Positions 1 to 8,764 of a stretch of 64,000 bases of DNA are shown here, piece after piece; position 1 is the first letter of the stretch, and the number at the start of each line of letters is the position of its first letter. Made by a program: the position numbers and the translations under genes. The notes beneath the pieces were generated by a model, which was given only the letters and a program-made list of their open reading frames with translations, was not told the DNA's origin and made no database searches. Source of the stretch: Chitinophaga pinensis (GTDB taxonomy: Bacteria; Pseudomonadota; Gammaproteobacteria; Burkholderiales; SG8-41); the NCBI GenBank assembly GCA_943329075.2, contig CALQCM020000003.1, forward strand, positions 62,001 to 126,000, written 5' to 3'.

Positions 1-1067
1 ACCGGATTCTGAATCGAGCCGAACGACGGCACGATGACGCGCAACTTCTCTGCGGTTTCGGCCGAAAGCGACGGCACCTGCATGCCGCGCGACACGCATT
101 CATCGGTCATCAAAATGCCGGCGCCGCCCGACACCGTGATGATGGCAACACGGTTGCCCTTGGGCAGCTTGCCGCAGCGAAAGGCGCGGCTGTAATCGAC
201 GACATCCTGAATGTCCTCGACCTGGATGATGCCCGACTGCCGGAACGCCCCCTGATACAGCGCCATGGCGCCGCCGAGATTGGCCGTATGCGAGGCCGCC
301 GCACGGCTACCCTGCTCGGTGTTGCCGACCTTCCATGCCAGGATCGGTTTCTTTTTCGCTAAGGCCTTGCGCCCCACATCAACCAGCCGCCGCGCATCTT
401 TCAGACCTTCGATATACGCGGTGATGACCTCGGTTTTTGCATCGTCGATGAAGTATTCAAGAAAATCCAGCGTGCTCACACCGATCTCATTGCCGGTAGT
501 CACCATCTGCCGGAAATGCACGCCGCCGTCCTTCGACGCGAGGTTCATCACCGAGAAACCAAATCCGCCACTCTGCGACACCATGCTCACCGCGCCCGCA
601 TCGTAGCCGGTGAAAAACACCGAACCGAAACCCGCATACACGTTGCCCGTAATATTGATCATGCCCTGGCAGTTGGGGCCAACGACACCGATGTCGTATT
701 CGGCAGCGACGGCGGCAAGCACGCGCTGCATTTCGATGCCTTTACCACCGACTTCCGAATAACCGGAACTGAACACGATCGCAAACGGCACGCCCTTTTT
801 GCCGCAGGCGCGCAGCATCTCCGCCGCGCGCGATGCGTTGATCAAAATCAGCGCGAGGTCCGGCGTCTCCGGCAGCGACTCGATCGACGGCCAGCATTTG
901 ATGCCGAGGATCTCGTCGTATTTCGGATTGACCGGATAGAGTTTTCCCGCATAACCGTGCGACTGCAGATGCTGCAGCGACTGCCCGCTGATGGTAATCA
1001 GATCCCGCGACGCGCCGATGACGGCGATGGAACGCGGGTTGAAAAATCGTTCGAGGTTCTTGGGCAT
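1..1067 (-). CDS. NDP-forming acyl-CoA ligase (acetate-CoA ligase family), C-terminus outside window
   Basis: Only the first 355 codons are inside the window; the gene runs off base 1. The start is ATG at 1067 (MPKNLERFFNPRSIAVIGAS). The N-terminal part is a Rossmann CoA-binding domain. It is followed by a succinyl-CoA-ligase-like domain with VVGPNCQGMIN and VSQSGGFGFSV, and by ASHTANLGG, which holds the His phosphorylated in ADP-forming acyl-CoA ligases. Family members are about 700 residues and end in an ATP-grasp domain, which would lie beyond the window edge. Expected role: reversible acyl-CoA formation in the cytoplasm, substrate unknown. It may serve the catabolic genes to its right, but the 384-bp gap argues against one operon. 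Confidence 0.85.
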   Translation of the reverse strand, partial: MPKNLERFFNPRSIAVIGASRDLITISGQSLQHLQSHGYAGKLYPVNPKYDEILGIKCWPSIESLPETPDLALILINASRAAEMLRACGKKGVPFAIVFSSGYSEVGGKGIEMQRVLAAVAAEYDIGVVGPNCQGMINITGNVYAGFGSVFFTGYDAGAVSMVSQSGGFGFSVMNLASKDGGVHFRQMVTTGNEIGVSTLDFLEYFIDDAKTEVITAYIEGLKDARRLVDVGRKALAKKKPILAWKVGNTEQGSRAAASHTANLGGAMALYQGAFRQSGIIQVEDIQDVVDYSRAFRCGKLPKGNRVAIITVSGGAGILMTDECVSRGMQVPSLSAETAEKLRVIVPSFGSIQNP

Positions 1068-1451
1068 GACAGACTTGCTTGAGCGTCGGTAGAGGCAAAA
1101 GACCGCAATGGTAGTGTCATGGCCATGGCAGGGCAAGCCGCGAAAAAAGCGCAACCACGCACATTCGGGCGCCTCCCTGCCGGCCCGACCCGCCGCTACG
1201 CAATTCAACGAGCGAAAACACTGAAACTGCCTGCGGACTTCTCTATCGGTTTATATATCTATCCGCAGATGCCCATATAAATTTTTGCATGGTTGCATCT
1301 ACCCATAAAGGTACCGTTATGGTCAACCGGCGCAATGCGCTACGCTTATTGCGCCCTACCCGGACTTGACCGATTTACCGCGGGATCACTAACACGGCAG
1401 CCTGGGCTGACGCAGAAAGCCCAAGCTGCGCGACTGACCCGCCAGTACCAC
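1068..1451. other. intergenic region with one REP-like hairpin
   Basis: No convincing gene lies here. A 77-codon open frame from 1293 covers the REP hairpin at 1329-1359 and runs into the 3' end of the dehydrogenase gene, so it is not called. The part nearest the ligase start is AT-richer (around 1240-1300, with TATATA-like runs) and may hold its promoter, but no clear -35/-10 pair was identified. Confidence 0.6.
1329..1359. repeat. single GTAG-type REP hairpin
   Basis: An imperfect palindrome built on GGCGCAAT...ATTGCGCC is followed by CTAC. Read on the minus strand it is GTAG followed by a hairpin, the arrangement recognised by REP-associated (RAYT) transposases. The same hairpin with one base changed recurs at 15399-15429, and a variant at 15200-15230. 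Here it stands alone, without the inverted partner seen there. Confidence 0.75.
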
Positions 1452-2495
1452 TCAGCAGACAAGCACCGCCCGCCCGACAATCTCCCCGACCTCAAAAGCA
1501 CGGTGCGCAGCCACCGCTTCCTTTAATGGAAACACACGGCTGATCACCGGCTTGATGCGCCCCTGCCGGATCAGCGCCACGGTGTCGGCGATGTCCTGCC
1601 GGCCGGCCGAGCGGTTGCCGGTGACCGTGATTTCCTCGATGAACACCCAGGTCGGCGTTTCGAGCACGCCGCCCTTCGGGAAATAGCCCATGATGACAAG
1701 GCGGCCGCCGGGTGCGAGCGCGTTGATGCTCGGCGGCAGCGTGTCGCGCTGCGCGACGAAATCGAGCACCACGTCGGCACCGAGGCCGTCGGTGACGCCC
1801 TTCACGAACTGAACAGTGTCGTGTTCCTGCGTCGAGAAGACGACGTCAGCGCCGGCTTCGCGCGCGGCGGCCGCGGTCTTGTTTGAGCGGATCGCTGCAA
1901 TCACGCGTCCGCCGCAGGCGCGCGCCGCCTGGATCGCGTGCAAGCCCATGCCACCGCCGGCACCGATGATCAGCACGTTTTCGCCGGCGTGAATGCCGGC
2001 GCGGCCCGAACAGGCCTTCACCACTGGCCCGATCGTGTTCGGAATCAAACAGGCTTGCTCAAAGGTCACCTCGGCCGGCAGCGGCACGCAGTTGCGCGCC
2101 GGCACGCAAACGTACTCGGCGTAGCCGCCGTCGAGGTGCGCGCCGATCATTGCCGTGTGATTGTTCAGATAAAGACAGAGGGTCTCGCGCCCCGCGCGGC
2201 AATAGCGGCAATTACCGCAGCTGAGATTATTGTTGATCACCACGCGTTCGCCGGTCTTCACGCCGTCGGCGTTCGACCCGAGTTCGGCAATCGTGCCGGC
2301 GATGCCGTTGCCCATGATGCGTGGCAGCTTGACGTGCGGCATGCCGCGGCCGCTGCGGAAGACCATCTGAAAGAGATCGATGCTGACCGCACCGACGCGC
2401 ACCAGCACTTCACCGGCGCCGGGCTGCGGTGTCGGCACTTCCTCCCACTTCAGGTTTTCCGGTGGGCCGAATTCCCTCAGGACGATTGCATGCAT
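1452..2495 (-). CDS. zinc-containing alcohol dehydrogenase-like oxidoreductase (MDR superfamily)
   Basis: A 347-residue medium-chain dehydrogenase/reductase. The GroES-like N-terminal domain keeps the four-Cys structural zinc lobe (LSCGNCRYCRAGRETLC). The nucleotide-binding domain has GAGGGMGLHAIQAA. The open frame extends further upstream, but ATG at 2495 (MHAIVLREFG) has a GGAGTG ribosome site and matches the family N-terminus. The usual catalytic zinc ligands look substituted: the GVCHTD-type motif reads AVSID and the GHE motif reads GNG. That suggests a quinone-reductase-like enzyme or a divergent dehydrogenase rather than a classical zinc alcohol dehydrogenase. Substrate unknown. No operon partner is close. 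Confidence 0.85.
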   Translation of the reverse strand: MHAIVLREFGPPENLKWEEVPTPQPGAGEVLVRVGAVSIDLFQMVFRSGRGMPHVKLPRIMGNGIAGTIAELGSNADGVKTGERVVINNNLSCGNCRYCRAGRETLCLYLNNHTAMIGAHLDGGYAEYVCVPARNCVPLPAEVTFEQACLIPNTIGPVVKACSGRAGIHAGENVLIIGAGGGMGLHAIQAARACGGRVIAAIRSNKTAAAAREAGADVVFSTQEHDTVQFVKGVTDGLGADVVLDFVAQRDTLPPSINALAPGGRLVIMGYFPKGGVLETPTWVFIEEITVTGNRSAGRQDIADTVALIRQGRIKPVISRVFPLKEAVAAHRAFEVGEIVGRAVLVC

Positions 2496-2757
2496 GACGC
2501 ACTCCGTTGTTGTTGTCGCAATGAAACTTCCGCCCCCGGTGCGCGCACCGCACGGGCAAACCGCCGGCGGCGGCAACTGCCGTTTCCCGGAGTCGTTTCA
2601 ATATATTGTATTTTGCGGGCGGAAGGCGGAATATTGCGGGCAGGTTGCAGCGGCAGCAACTGGATTGCGCATTGCAGAAACCGGCCCCCAATCGACGTGC
2701 CGCATTTTCGCGGGGCCGCGGTCAGTGCGCCGTTACAAGCTGGTTTAAGGTGATTTC

Positions 2758-4032
2758 GTGCTGAAGAACATAGGCAAATACGAATTAAAACGCGTGCTGG
2801 GAAAAGGCGCGTCGGCGACTGTTTATCTTGGCGTGGATACCTTCACCAACGCGGAAGTCGCCGTCAAGGTGATCGACACTGAGGTGTTCAAGAACTCGTC
2901 GGACGGCGAAGTCCTGCGCGCGCAATTTCTGAACGAAGCCTCGCTGGCCGGCAAGCTCAATCATCCGCATATCGTCTCGATACTCGATGCGGTGGTGACC
3001 GAAGATTCAGGACATATCGCCATGGAATACGTCGGTGGCGGCGATCTCACGCAGCGCACCAGCCTGCTGAAACTGTATTCGACGCAAGACGCGATCCAGG
3101 TCGGCTTCAAGTGCTGCGGCGCGCTCGATTACGCCTACCGGCAGGGCGTCATTCATCGCGATATCAAACCCGCCAATATCATGATCACAAAAGGCACCGA
3201 CATCAAGATTGCGGACTTCGGCGCGGCCTATCTGCGCCACAACGCCGACAAGGACCAGGTCAGCATGGGCACGCCCTCCTACATGAGCCCCGAGCAGATG
3301 AGCGGCGCGGAACTGACGCACCAGAGCGACATGTTCTCGTGGGCCATCGTGCTCTACTAACTGTTTACCGGTGAAAAGCCTTTTGTCGCGAAGACCATGA
3401 GCGAACTGGTGCGCAAAATCCAGCGCGAAGACCCGGTGCCGCCGAGCCGCAACTGGCCGTCGATCCCGCCGGCGATCGACCGCGTGCTGCTCACCGCTTT
3501 GGCGAAGAAACCGGCGGACCGTTTCCCGACCTGGGCCGACTTCGCGCTCGAACTGGCGAAAATCGGTGGCCTCAGCTATCAGGACAAATCAATCCAGGAC
3601 AGCGAAAAGTACGCGGCGCTGCGGCGCGTGAAGATGCTCTCGAAGCTCGCCGACGGCCAGATCTGGGAACTGGTGCGTGCCGGCCGCTGGACGCGCGAGT
3701 CCGCGCGCCACGTCATCATCCGCGAGAACGATACCGGCAACAGCCTGTTCTTTCTTGCCGCCGGCCAGGCCAAGGCCACCCGGCAGGGGCGCCTGCTCAA
3801 TCTGATCGAGGGCGGCGAATGTTTCGGCGAGATGGCCTACATACGCGGCGGCAAGGCCGAACGCCACGCCAGCGTCGAATCGATGACTCAGGTCATGTAC
3901 GCCGAGTTCCCGAGCGAGGCACTCGATGGCATGAGCGACAGTTGCCAGCTGCATTTCATGCGCGCGCTGGTAAGCACGCTCGCCGAGCGCCTGGATCTCG
4001 CCAACAGCCGGCTCTCGCCGACGAAAAATTGA
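2758..4032 (+). pseudogene. Ser/Thr protein kinase with C-terminal cyclic-nucleotide-binding-like domain, interrupted by in-frame TAA
   Basis: Read through, this is a 424-residue PknB-type kinase starting GTG at 2758 behind AAGGTGA. The visible kinase motifs are GKGASATVYLG (15-25), Lys37, HRDIKPAN (133-140), DFG (153-155), SPEQM (177-181) and Asp191. A TAA at 3358-3360 (codon 201) interrupts the sequence where related kinases read LYQLxTGxxPF; CAA to TAA would explain it. The same frame continues with LFTGEKPF and the rest of the kinase C-lobe. A CNB-like domain follows (about 291-415, with GECFGEMAYI). Translation could restart at ATG 3397, but that product lacks the catalytic lobe. It may be a genuine nonsense mutation, a sequencing error or read-through. 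Confidence 0.85.
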
Positions 4033-4122
4033 AAGCGGTTACCGCGTCACCGGTTTTTTGGAACCAACGCAAGGGAACAGCCATTGTCCTGAATTCTGCG
4101 CATTGTTAACCCGCGCGTTGGA

Positions 4123-4935
4123 TCAGGCGCGCTTCCAGCCCAGCCATTCGCAAATCGCCCTGCCCATCACCAGTTCAAGGTCATTGCCCTTGAGCCAGGG
4201 CATTTCCTCGGTATACATGGTCACGCACTGGCGATAGCTGCACGGCATGCGCGTGACGTCGGTGCCCCAGAACGAGCGCTGCGGGCCGAAGGCTTCGACC
4301 ATGCGCTTGATGTAGGGGTGGATATTGCGGTACGGATAAACGTCGCTCGAATAACTCGGCGCGCCCGACAACTTCACAGCCACGTTCGGATGTTTCGCCA
4401 GCGCCAGCAGCACATCGAGGTCGGCAAAGCCGGAGTCGTCCATCGTGTGACGCACGCGCGCCATGTGGTCGATCATGATTTTCAGGCGCGGATGTTTTTT
4501 CGCGATCTGGTCCACGATGTGCAGCTTGCCCGGCACCAGCAGCGCCACCGGCAGTCCTTGTTTTTCAGCCGCCGCCCACACCCAGTCCATGGTGCCGTCG
4601 GTGAGCCAGCTGTCCTCGCCCTTGCGCAGAAACGCAAAACGCAGACCGACCATGCCCGGCTGCTCGCGCCACTTCTCGACGCGCGCCGGACTCGCCGGAT
4701 CCTTGGGATCGAAATTGCCGAGCACACAGAAACGGTCGGGATGTGCCGCGGCCGCCTCCATCGAGATTTCATTGGCCTGCGGGTCCCAGCTTGGCGGGCA
4801 CAGCACAACGGCGTCAACGCCGCCCTCTTTCATTTCGTTGAGCAGATCGTCCTTGGTGTACTGCGGAATCTGGCGGTGAATCACCACCGGCGTGCCGTTT
4901 TTCCAGATATGGACCTGCGAATCGACGATCAACAT
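4123..4935 (-). CDS. amidohydrolase family protein (amidohydrolase_2, PDC-hydrolase-like)
   Basis: A 270-residue TIM-barrel metal-dependent hydrolase. It starts ATG at 4935 with an AAAAGGAG ribosome site. The strand-1 motif is DSQVHIW, with His-x-Trp in place of His-x-His as in some 2-pyrone-4,6-dicarboxylate lactonase relatives. MIDHMARV supplies a further candidate His and FWGTDVTRM the strand-8 Asp. The family hydrolyses lactones, amides or beta-keto acids; the substrate cannot be told from sequence. It points the same way as the flavin reductase 66 bp upstream and could be cotranscribed with it, which would put it in the same degradative pathway. Confidence 0.85.
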   Translation of the reverse strand: MLIVDSQVHIWKNGTPVVIHRQIPQYTKDDLLNEMKEGGVDAVVLCPPSWDPQANEISMEAAAAHPDRFCVLGNFDPKDPASPARVEKWREQPGMVGLRFAFLRKGEDSWLTDGTMDWVWAAAEKQGLPVALLVPGKLHIVDQIAKKHPRLKIMIDHMARVRHTMDDSGFADLDVLLALAKHPNVAVKLSGAPSYSSDVYPYRNIHPYIKRMVEAFGPQRSFWGTDVTRMPCSYRQCVTMYTEEMPWLKGNDLELVMGRAICEWLGWKRA

Positions 4936-5001
4936 TGCCTGCTCCTTTTTGCCTGTATGGAATGGCGGGGGATTATTCCCGAAACACGGCGAACGCGAAA
5001 A

Positions 5002-5541
5002 CTATTTTTGCGTTGCCGGCACGTCGTAGTCGCCGCCATGGAACAGCAGCGGATGGCGGTTAGAGTACGCATAGCGCTCGACCTCGCCGATCAGAATCAA
5101 ATGATCGCCGCCCTCATGCTGCCGGACAAGCCGGCATTCGAAGGTGGCGACAGCACCGGCGATGAGCGGCGCGCGGCCCAACCCTTCGTTGAAATCCAGT
5201 TCCGCAAACTTGTCGGCGGCCGGCCTGCTGAAGCGCTGCGACAGATGCTGCTGGTCAGCCGCCAGCACGTGGATCGCAAAATGGCTTGCCTCCGTGAAGA
5301 CGCTGCGGCTCGGCGCGGCTTTCGACAGGCACCACAACAACAGCGGCGGCGCCAGTGACACCGAACAGAATGAATTGACGGTGACGCCCGCGGTCTGGCC
5401 GTCCGCCGTGCGCGCGGTGATCACCGTCACGCCGGTCGGAAATCCGGCCAGCGCGCGGCGCAATTCGCGCGGCTCTATGCCCTGCACGGCAGCTGCCGCG
5501 GCAACGGGGCATTCGACGCGCAGTTCAACATTTTTTGTCAT
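5002..5541 (-). CDS. flavin reductase (FMN-binding split-barrel)
   Basis: A 179-residue NAD(P)H:flavin oxidoreductase of the short-chain flavin reductase family. Characteristic features are LAGFPTGVTVITA, GVTVNSFCSVSLAPPLLLWCL (flavin-binding region), FAIHVLAADQQ and GDHLILIGEVERY near the C-terminus. Such enzymes supply free reduced flavin to two-component monooxygenases. A luciferase-like monooxygenase lies 1.2 kb away on the other strand (6757-7878) with a LysR gene between them, so a partnership is a reasonable inference. The start at 5541 leaves a 121-bp divergent intergenic region with a palindrome (5591-5606), so it is a likely target of the neighbouring LysR protein. Confidence 0.9.
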   Translation of the reverse strand: MTKNVELRVECPVAAAAAVQGIEPRELRRALAGFPTGVTVITARTADGQTAGVTVNSFCSVSLAPPLLLWCLSKAAPSRSVFTEASHFAIHVLAADQQHLSQRFSRPAADKFAELDFNEGLGRAPLIAGAVATFECRLVRQHEGGDHLILIGEVERYAYSNRHPLLFHGGDYDVPATQK

Positions 5542-5590
5542 GGATATTCAGTCAAATCCGCCGGTAAACCGTGCTTGGCAACGGCATTGT

Positions 5591-5606
5591 ATTGACCAAA
5601 GTCAAT
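5591..5606. promoter_or_regulatory. candidate LysR operator (6-4-6 palindrome)
   Basis: ATTGAC-CAAA-GTCAAT is a perfect 6-4-6 inverted repeat in the middle of the divergent region between the flavin reductase and the LysR-type regulator. LysR proteins typically bind such palindromes between their own gene and a divergent target. A second GGTCAAAT half-like sequence lies at 5625-5632. Binding is inferred from position and symmetry only. Confidence 0.55.
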
Positions 5607-5650
5607 CGCGAGAAGTCATGCGTCGGTCAAATGATTATATCCATTTCTTC

Positions 5651-5656
5651 TATAAT
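5651..5656 (+). promoter_or_regulatory. candidate -10 box (TATAAT) of the LysR gene
   Basis: A perfect TATAAT ends 6 bases before the ATG at 5663. If used, transcription would begin at or within a base or two of the start codon and give a leaderless mRNA, which fits the absence of a Shine-Dalgarno sequence. The -35 region 17 bp upstream (CAAATG) is poor, so this is tentative. Confidence 0.4.
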
Positions 5657-5662
5657 CGACGC

Positions 5663-6604
5663 ATGAACAAGCTTCTGACCATGATGGCCTTCGTGCGCGT
5701 CGCCGAGAGCGGCAGCTTTACCGCGGCAGCGGCGCAGCTCGGCGTTTCGGTTTCAGCGGTGGCCAAGGCGGTCACACGGCTGGAGGAAGAACTCGGCGTG
5801 CAATTGCTGGTGCGCACCACGCGCAAGCTGGCGCTGAACGACGACGGGCGGGAATTTTTCTCGCGCTGCCAGCGCATCCTCAATGACATTGAAGACGCGG
5901 AGTCCTCGGTAAAAGGCGCGCGGCAGACACCGCAGGGCCGCCTGCGCATGGTGATGCCGACCATGTTCGGCCGCCTGACCTTTCTGCCACAGGCCGCAGC
6001 CTTCAGTGCGCGTTATCCCGACATCGTGCTCGATGTGGCATTCGAGGACCGCCAGGTCAACCTGATCGAGCGCGGCCTCGATCTCGCCGTGCAGGTTGGC
6101 GACCTCAATGATTCGAATTACCTCACACGCACGCTCTACCGCGGCCCGCGCGTGACGGCGGCCTCACCAGCCTACCTCAAGCGCCACGGCGAACCGAAAA
6201 CGCCGGACGACCTCGTCAAACACAATTGCATCATCAGCAACTACGGCCCGGTCTGGCATTTCAGCCATCGCGGGCGCGCCATGCCGGTCACCGTCAGGGG
6301 CAACCTCGTCGTCACCGGCGGCGAGGCCATGCGCGAAGCGGCCATCCTTGGGCTGGGCATTGCGCAATCCAACGGCTGGACCTTCCACCACGACATCAAC
6401 GCCGGCACGCTGCGTCCGCTGCTGGAAAATTTCGCGGTCGAAGGCCGGCCGATGAGCATCGTCTATCCGCCGACGCGCCACGTGCCGAGCAAACTGCGCG
6501 TGATGATCGATTTTCTGGTTGCCATCACGCGCCTGCCGGCTGGCGGCGCACGGCCCGCCACCGCGCCTTCGGCCGCCAGACGACGGCGCGCAGGCCCCGC
6601 CTGA
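5663..6604 (+). CDS. LysR family transcriptional regulator
   Basis: A 313-residue LysR-type regulator. The N-terminal winged helix-turn-helix includes FVRVAESGSFTAAAAQLGVSVSAVAKAVTRLEEELG (about residues 10-45), followed by RTTRKLALNDDG. The periplasmic-binding-protein-like effector domain begins near residue 90. The open frame extends 520 bases upstream over the flavin reductase, but the LysR N-terminus MNKLLTMMAFVRVAESGS fixes ATG 5663. The C-terminus ends in an Ala/Arg/Pro-rich tail (about the last 25 residues) not typical of the family. It is divergent from the flavin reductase and just upstream of the monooxygenase, so it probably controls both. The inducer is unknown. Confidence 0.93.
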   Translation: MNKLLTMMAFVRVAESGSFTAAAAQLGVSVSAVAKAVTRLEEELGVQLLVRTTRKLALNDDGREFFSRCQRILNDIEDAESSVKGARQTPQGRLRMVMPTMFGRLTFLPQAAAFSARYPDIVLDVAFEDRQVNLIERGLDLAVQVGDLNDSNYLTRTLYRGPRVTAASPAYLKRHGEPKTPDDLVKHNCIISNYGPVWHFSHRGRAMPVTVRGNLVVTGGEAMREAAILGLGIAQSNGWTFHHDINAGTLRPLLENFAVEGRPMSIVYPPTRHVPSKLRVMIDFLVAITRLPAGGARPATAPSAARRRRAGPA

Positions 6605-6756
6605 AAGATGGCCGCAGTGGAACAAATGGACAAAGTGTTTTGTCCGGCGGTTGATGGTCGCGCCGCGGCGCTTGGGTATCATAGGCGCCTTCAAATACGT
6701 GCCGGCGGCGCATCGCCGCGCGCAGAATAAACCACGCAGCACAGAGGAGACCTCCC

Positions 6757-7878
6757 GTGAGACTCGGCTATTTCACCATGCCCATGCATCCGCTTGAGCG
6801 CAGCCCGACGGACACGCTGCGCGAAGACCGCGAGGCCATCATCCTCGCCGACAAACTTGGCTTTCACGACGCCTTCGTCGGCGAACACCTGACCGAGCGC
6901 TCCGAGAACATCACCAACAGCCTGCTGTTTCTGGCCACGCTGATCAGCGACACCAAAAACATCAAGCTCGCCACCGGCACCACCAACCTCTCGCAGCAGC
7001 ATCCGGTGATCATCGCTTCGAATTCGGCGATGTTCGACCACCTGTCGAAAGGCCGCTTCATTTTCGGCATCAGCGCCGGCGCGCTCAAATGCGATGCCGA
7101 GGCGCTCGGACATCTCGAGATGGACCGCAACAAGCTGTTCGCTGAGTGCATTGATGTCATTCTCGCCATTTGGGAACGCGAGTCACCCTATGACATCGAC
7201 TTTCCGGATAACCGCTTCAAGGTGACAACCAAAACCACGCGCGAACTCGACATCGGCCGCGGCCATCTCTACAAGCCCTACCAGCAGCCGCGCCCGGAAA
7301 TCGTCGGCACCGTGGTCGCACCGTTCTCGAAGGGCGTGATCGCCATGGGCGAGCGCGACTTCCATCCGCTGTCGGCCAACTTCCTGCTGGCGAAATGGCT
7401 GCCCAGCCACTGGCAGAACTATTCCGAAGGTAAGAAAAAGGCCGGCCAGGTGGCGGACCCTGCCGACTGGCGCATCGCGCGCTCCATTTTCGTCGCCGAC
7501 GACGACAAGGTCGCTAGACGCTACGGCCGCGACGATCCGCATAGCCCCTACCGCTTCTACTGGAAGATGCTGGGGATCAAAATGCAGCGCTCGAATCGCC
7601 TCGGCGCCTTCAAGTCATCCCGGGAACAGCCCGACGCCGAAATTACCGAGGACTACGTCCTCGACAACCTCAGCATCCAGGGCAGCGTCAACAAGGTGGT
7701 TGACGAGATCCTCAAGCTGCACGAGGAAACCGGCGATTTCGGCGAGCTGGTCTACGCCGGCATGGACTGGGCCGATCCGGCTTTGTCCAAACGCTCGATG
7801 GAACTGATGGCCACAGAAGTCATGCCGCGCGTGAATCAGGCGATCGGCAAAAAAGTCAAAGCACCGCGCGTCGCTTAA
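6757..7878 (+). CDS. LLM-class flavin-dependent monooxygenase (luciferase-like)
   Basis: A 373-residue bacterial-luciferase-like TIM-barrel enzyme. It starts GTG at 6757 with AGAGGAGA six bases upstream. Family signatures are MRLGYFTMPMHP, LADKLGFHDAFVGEHLTE, IKLATGTTNLSQQHPVIIAS and KGRFIFGISAGAL (FMN-binding TIM barrel). It resembles the limonene-monooxygenase/alkane-type group, which uses reduced FMN delivered by a separate reductase. An insertion with KVTTKTTRELDIGRGHLYKPYQQPRPEIVGT sits in the middle of the barrel. The next gene, an alpha/beta hydrolase, is 56 bp downstream on the same strand, consistent with oxygenation then hydrolysis of a product. Substrate unknown. Confidence 0.9.
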   Translation: MRLGYFTMPMHPLERSPTDTLREDREAIILADKLGFHDAFVGEHLTERSENITNSLLFLATLISDTKNIKLATGTTNLSQQHPVIIASNSAMFDHLSKGRFIFGISAGALKCDAEALGHLEMDRNKLFAECIDVILAIWERESPYDIDFPDNRFKVTTKTTRELDIGRGHLYKPYQQPRPEIVGTVVAPFSKGVIAMGERDFHPLSANFLLAKWLPSHWQNYSEGKKKAGQVADPADWRIARSIFVADDDKVARRYGRDDPHSPYRFYWKMLGIKMQRSNRLGAFKSSREQPDAEITEDYVLDNLSIQGSVNKVVDEILKLHEETGDFGELVYAGMDWADPALSKRSMELMATEVMPRVNQAIGKKVKAPRVA

Positions 7879-7934
7879 AATACACGGCCACAATAAAAAC
7901 ACACCAAATCGCATTTCATCCGGGGGAATTTGTC

Positions 7935-8708
7935 ATGAAAGAAGGTTACGTTCAGTCCGCCAGGCACGGCGGTATCCATTACGTAGAAGCCGGTTCCGGT
8001 AAACCGCTGGTGCTGCTGCACAGCAACGGCGCCTCCGCGCTGCAGTACCGCTTTACGCTGGATGAGTTCGCCAAGACCTGGCGCGTCATCGCCATGGACA
8101 TGCCGGGCCACGGCGACTCCGACCCGATCACACACCATTACTCGATCGAGATGTACGCCGAATCCGTGGTGGACCTGCTTGACGGCCTGAAGATCGAGCG
8201 CGCCGCGGTGGCCGGCGATTCGGTCGGCGGCTCAATCTGCATTGCACTGGCACGCGACCACGCCAGCCGCACCCAGCCGGTGGTAATCTCCGAATGCCCG
8301 CTGCGCGCGGAAAAAGACTGGCTCGCAACGTGGCCGCGCATCGAGGCCTCATACAGCGACCCGACGCAATCGATGGATGAAGTCAAAGCGCGCCTGCGCG
8401 AGGCCACGCCGGACATTCTCGCGCGCTGGAACATCGACCGCCGCAAGGCCGGTGCCTGGGCAATGATCGACGTCATGCGCGCAATGCGCGAATTCGACGC
8501 CATCGGCGCGCTGAAAAAATTCAAGGGGCCGGCCACCGTAATCATCGGCGCCAAGGGCAACGCGCTCAGCAACCGCGCCGCCTACGAAGAGGCCGTCGGC
8601 AAGAGCAATATCGCCGTGCTCGAAGGTTGCGGGCATTTCCCGATGCTCGACGATCCGGCGCTGTTCGTGCGGGAAGTGAACCGCCTGCTCGCCGGCGCCA
8701 CGAAGTAA
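7935..8708 (+). CDS. alpha/beta hydrolase
   Basis: A 257-residue alpha/beta-fold hydrolase. LVLLHSNGAS gives the oxyanion-hole region (HSNG rather than HGxG). DMPGHGDSD follows strand 4. AVAGDSVGGS contains the GxSxG nucleophile elbow, and CGHFPMLDDP carries the catalytic His. The start at 7935 follows GGGGGAATTTGTC. It sits between the luciferase-like monooxygenase and three Bug genes on the same strand, so it probably cleaves an ester, lactone or C-C bond in the same pathway. The sequence does not discriminate between esterase, lactonase or C-C hydrolase. Confidence 0.88.
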   Translation: MKEGYVQSARHGGIHYVEAGSGKPLVLLHSNGASALQYRFTLDEFAKTWRVIAMDMPGHGDSDPITHHYSIEMYAESVVDLLDGLKIERAAVAGDSVGGSICIALARDHASRTQPVVISECPLRAEKDWLATWPRIEASYSDPTQSMDEVKARLREATPDILARWNIDRRKAGAWAMIDVMRAMREFDAIGALKKFKGPATVIIGAKGNALSNRAAYEEAVGKSNIAVLEGCGHFPMLDDPALFVREVNRLLAGATK

Positions 8709-8764
8709 GACATGCACTTGCGGCCGCCACCGGCGGTCGCAGTCATCATCGAACCTTCGCACCT

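Noticed and set aside
1293..1526. 77-codon plus-strand frame
   Set aside because: Includes the REP hairpin at 1329-1359 and runs into the dehydrogenase gene; no family resemblance.
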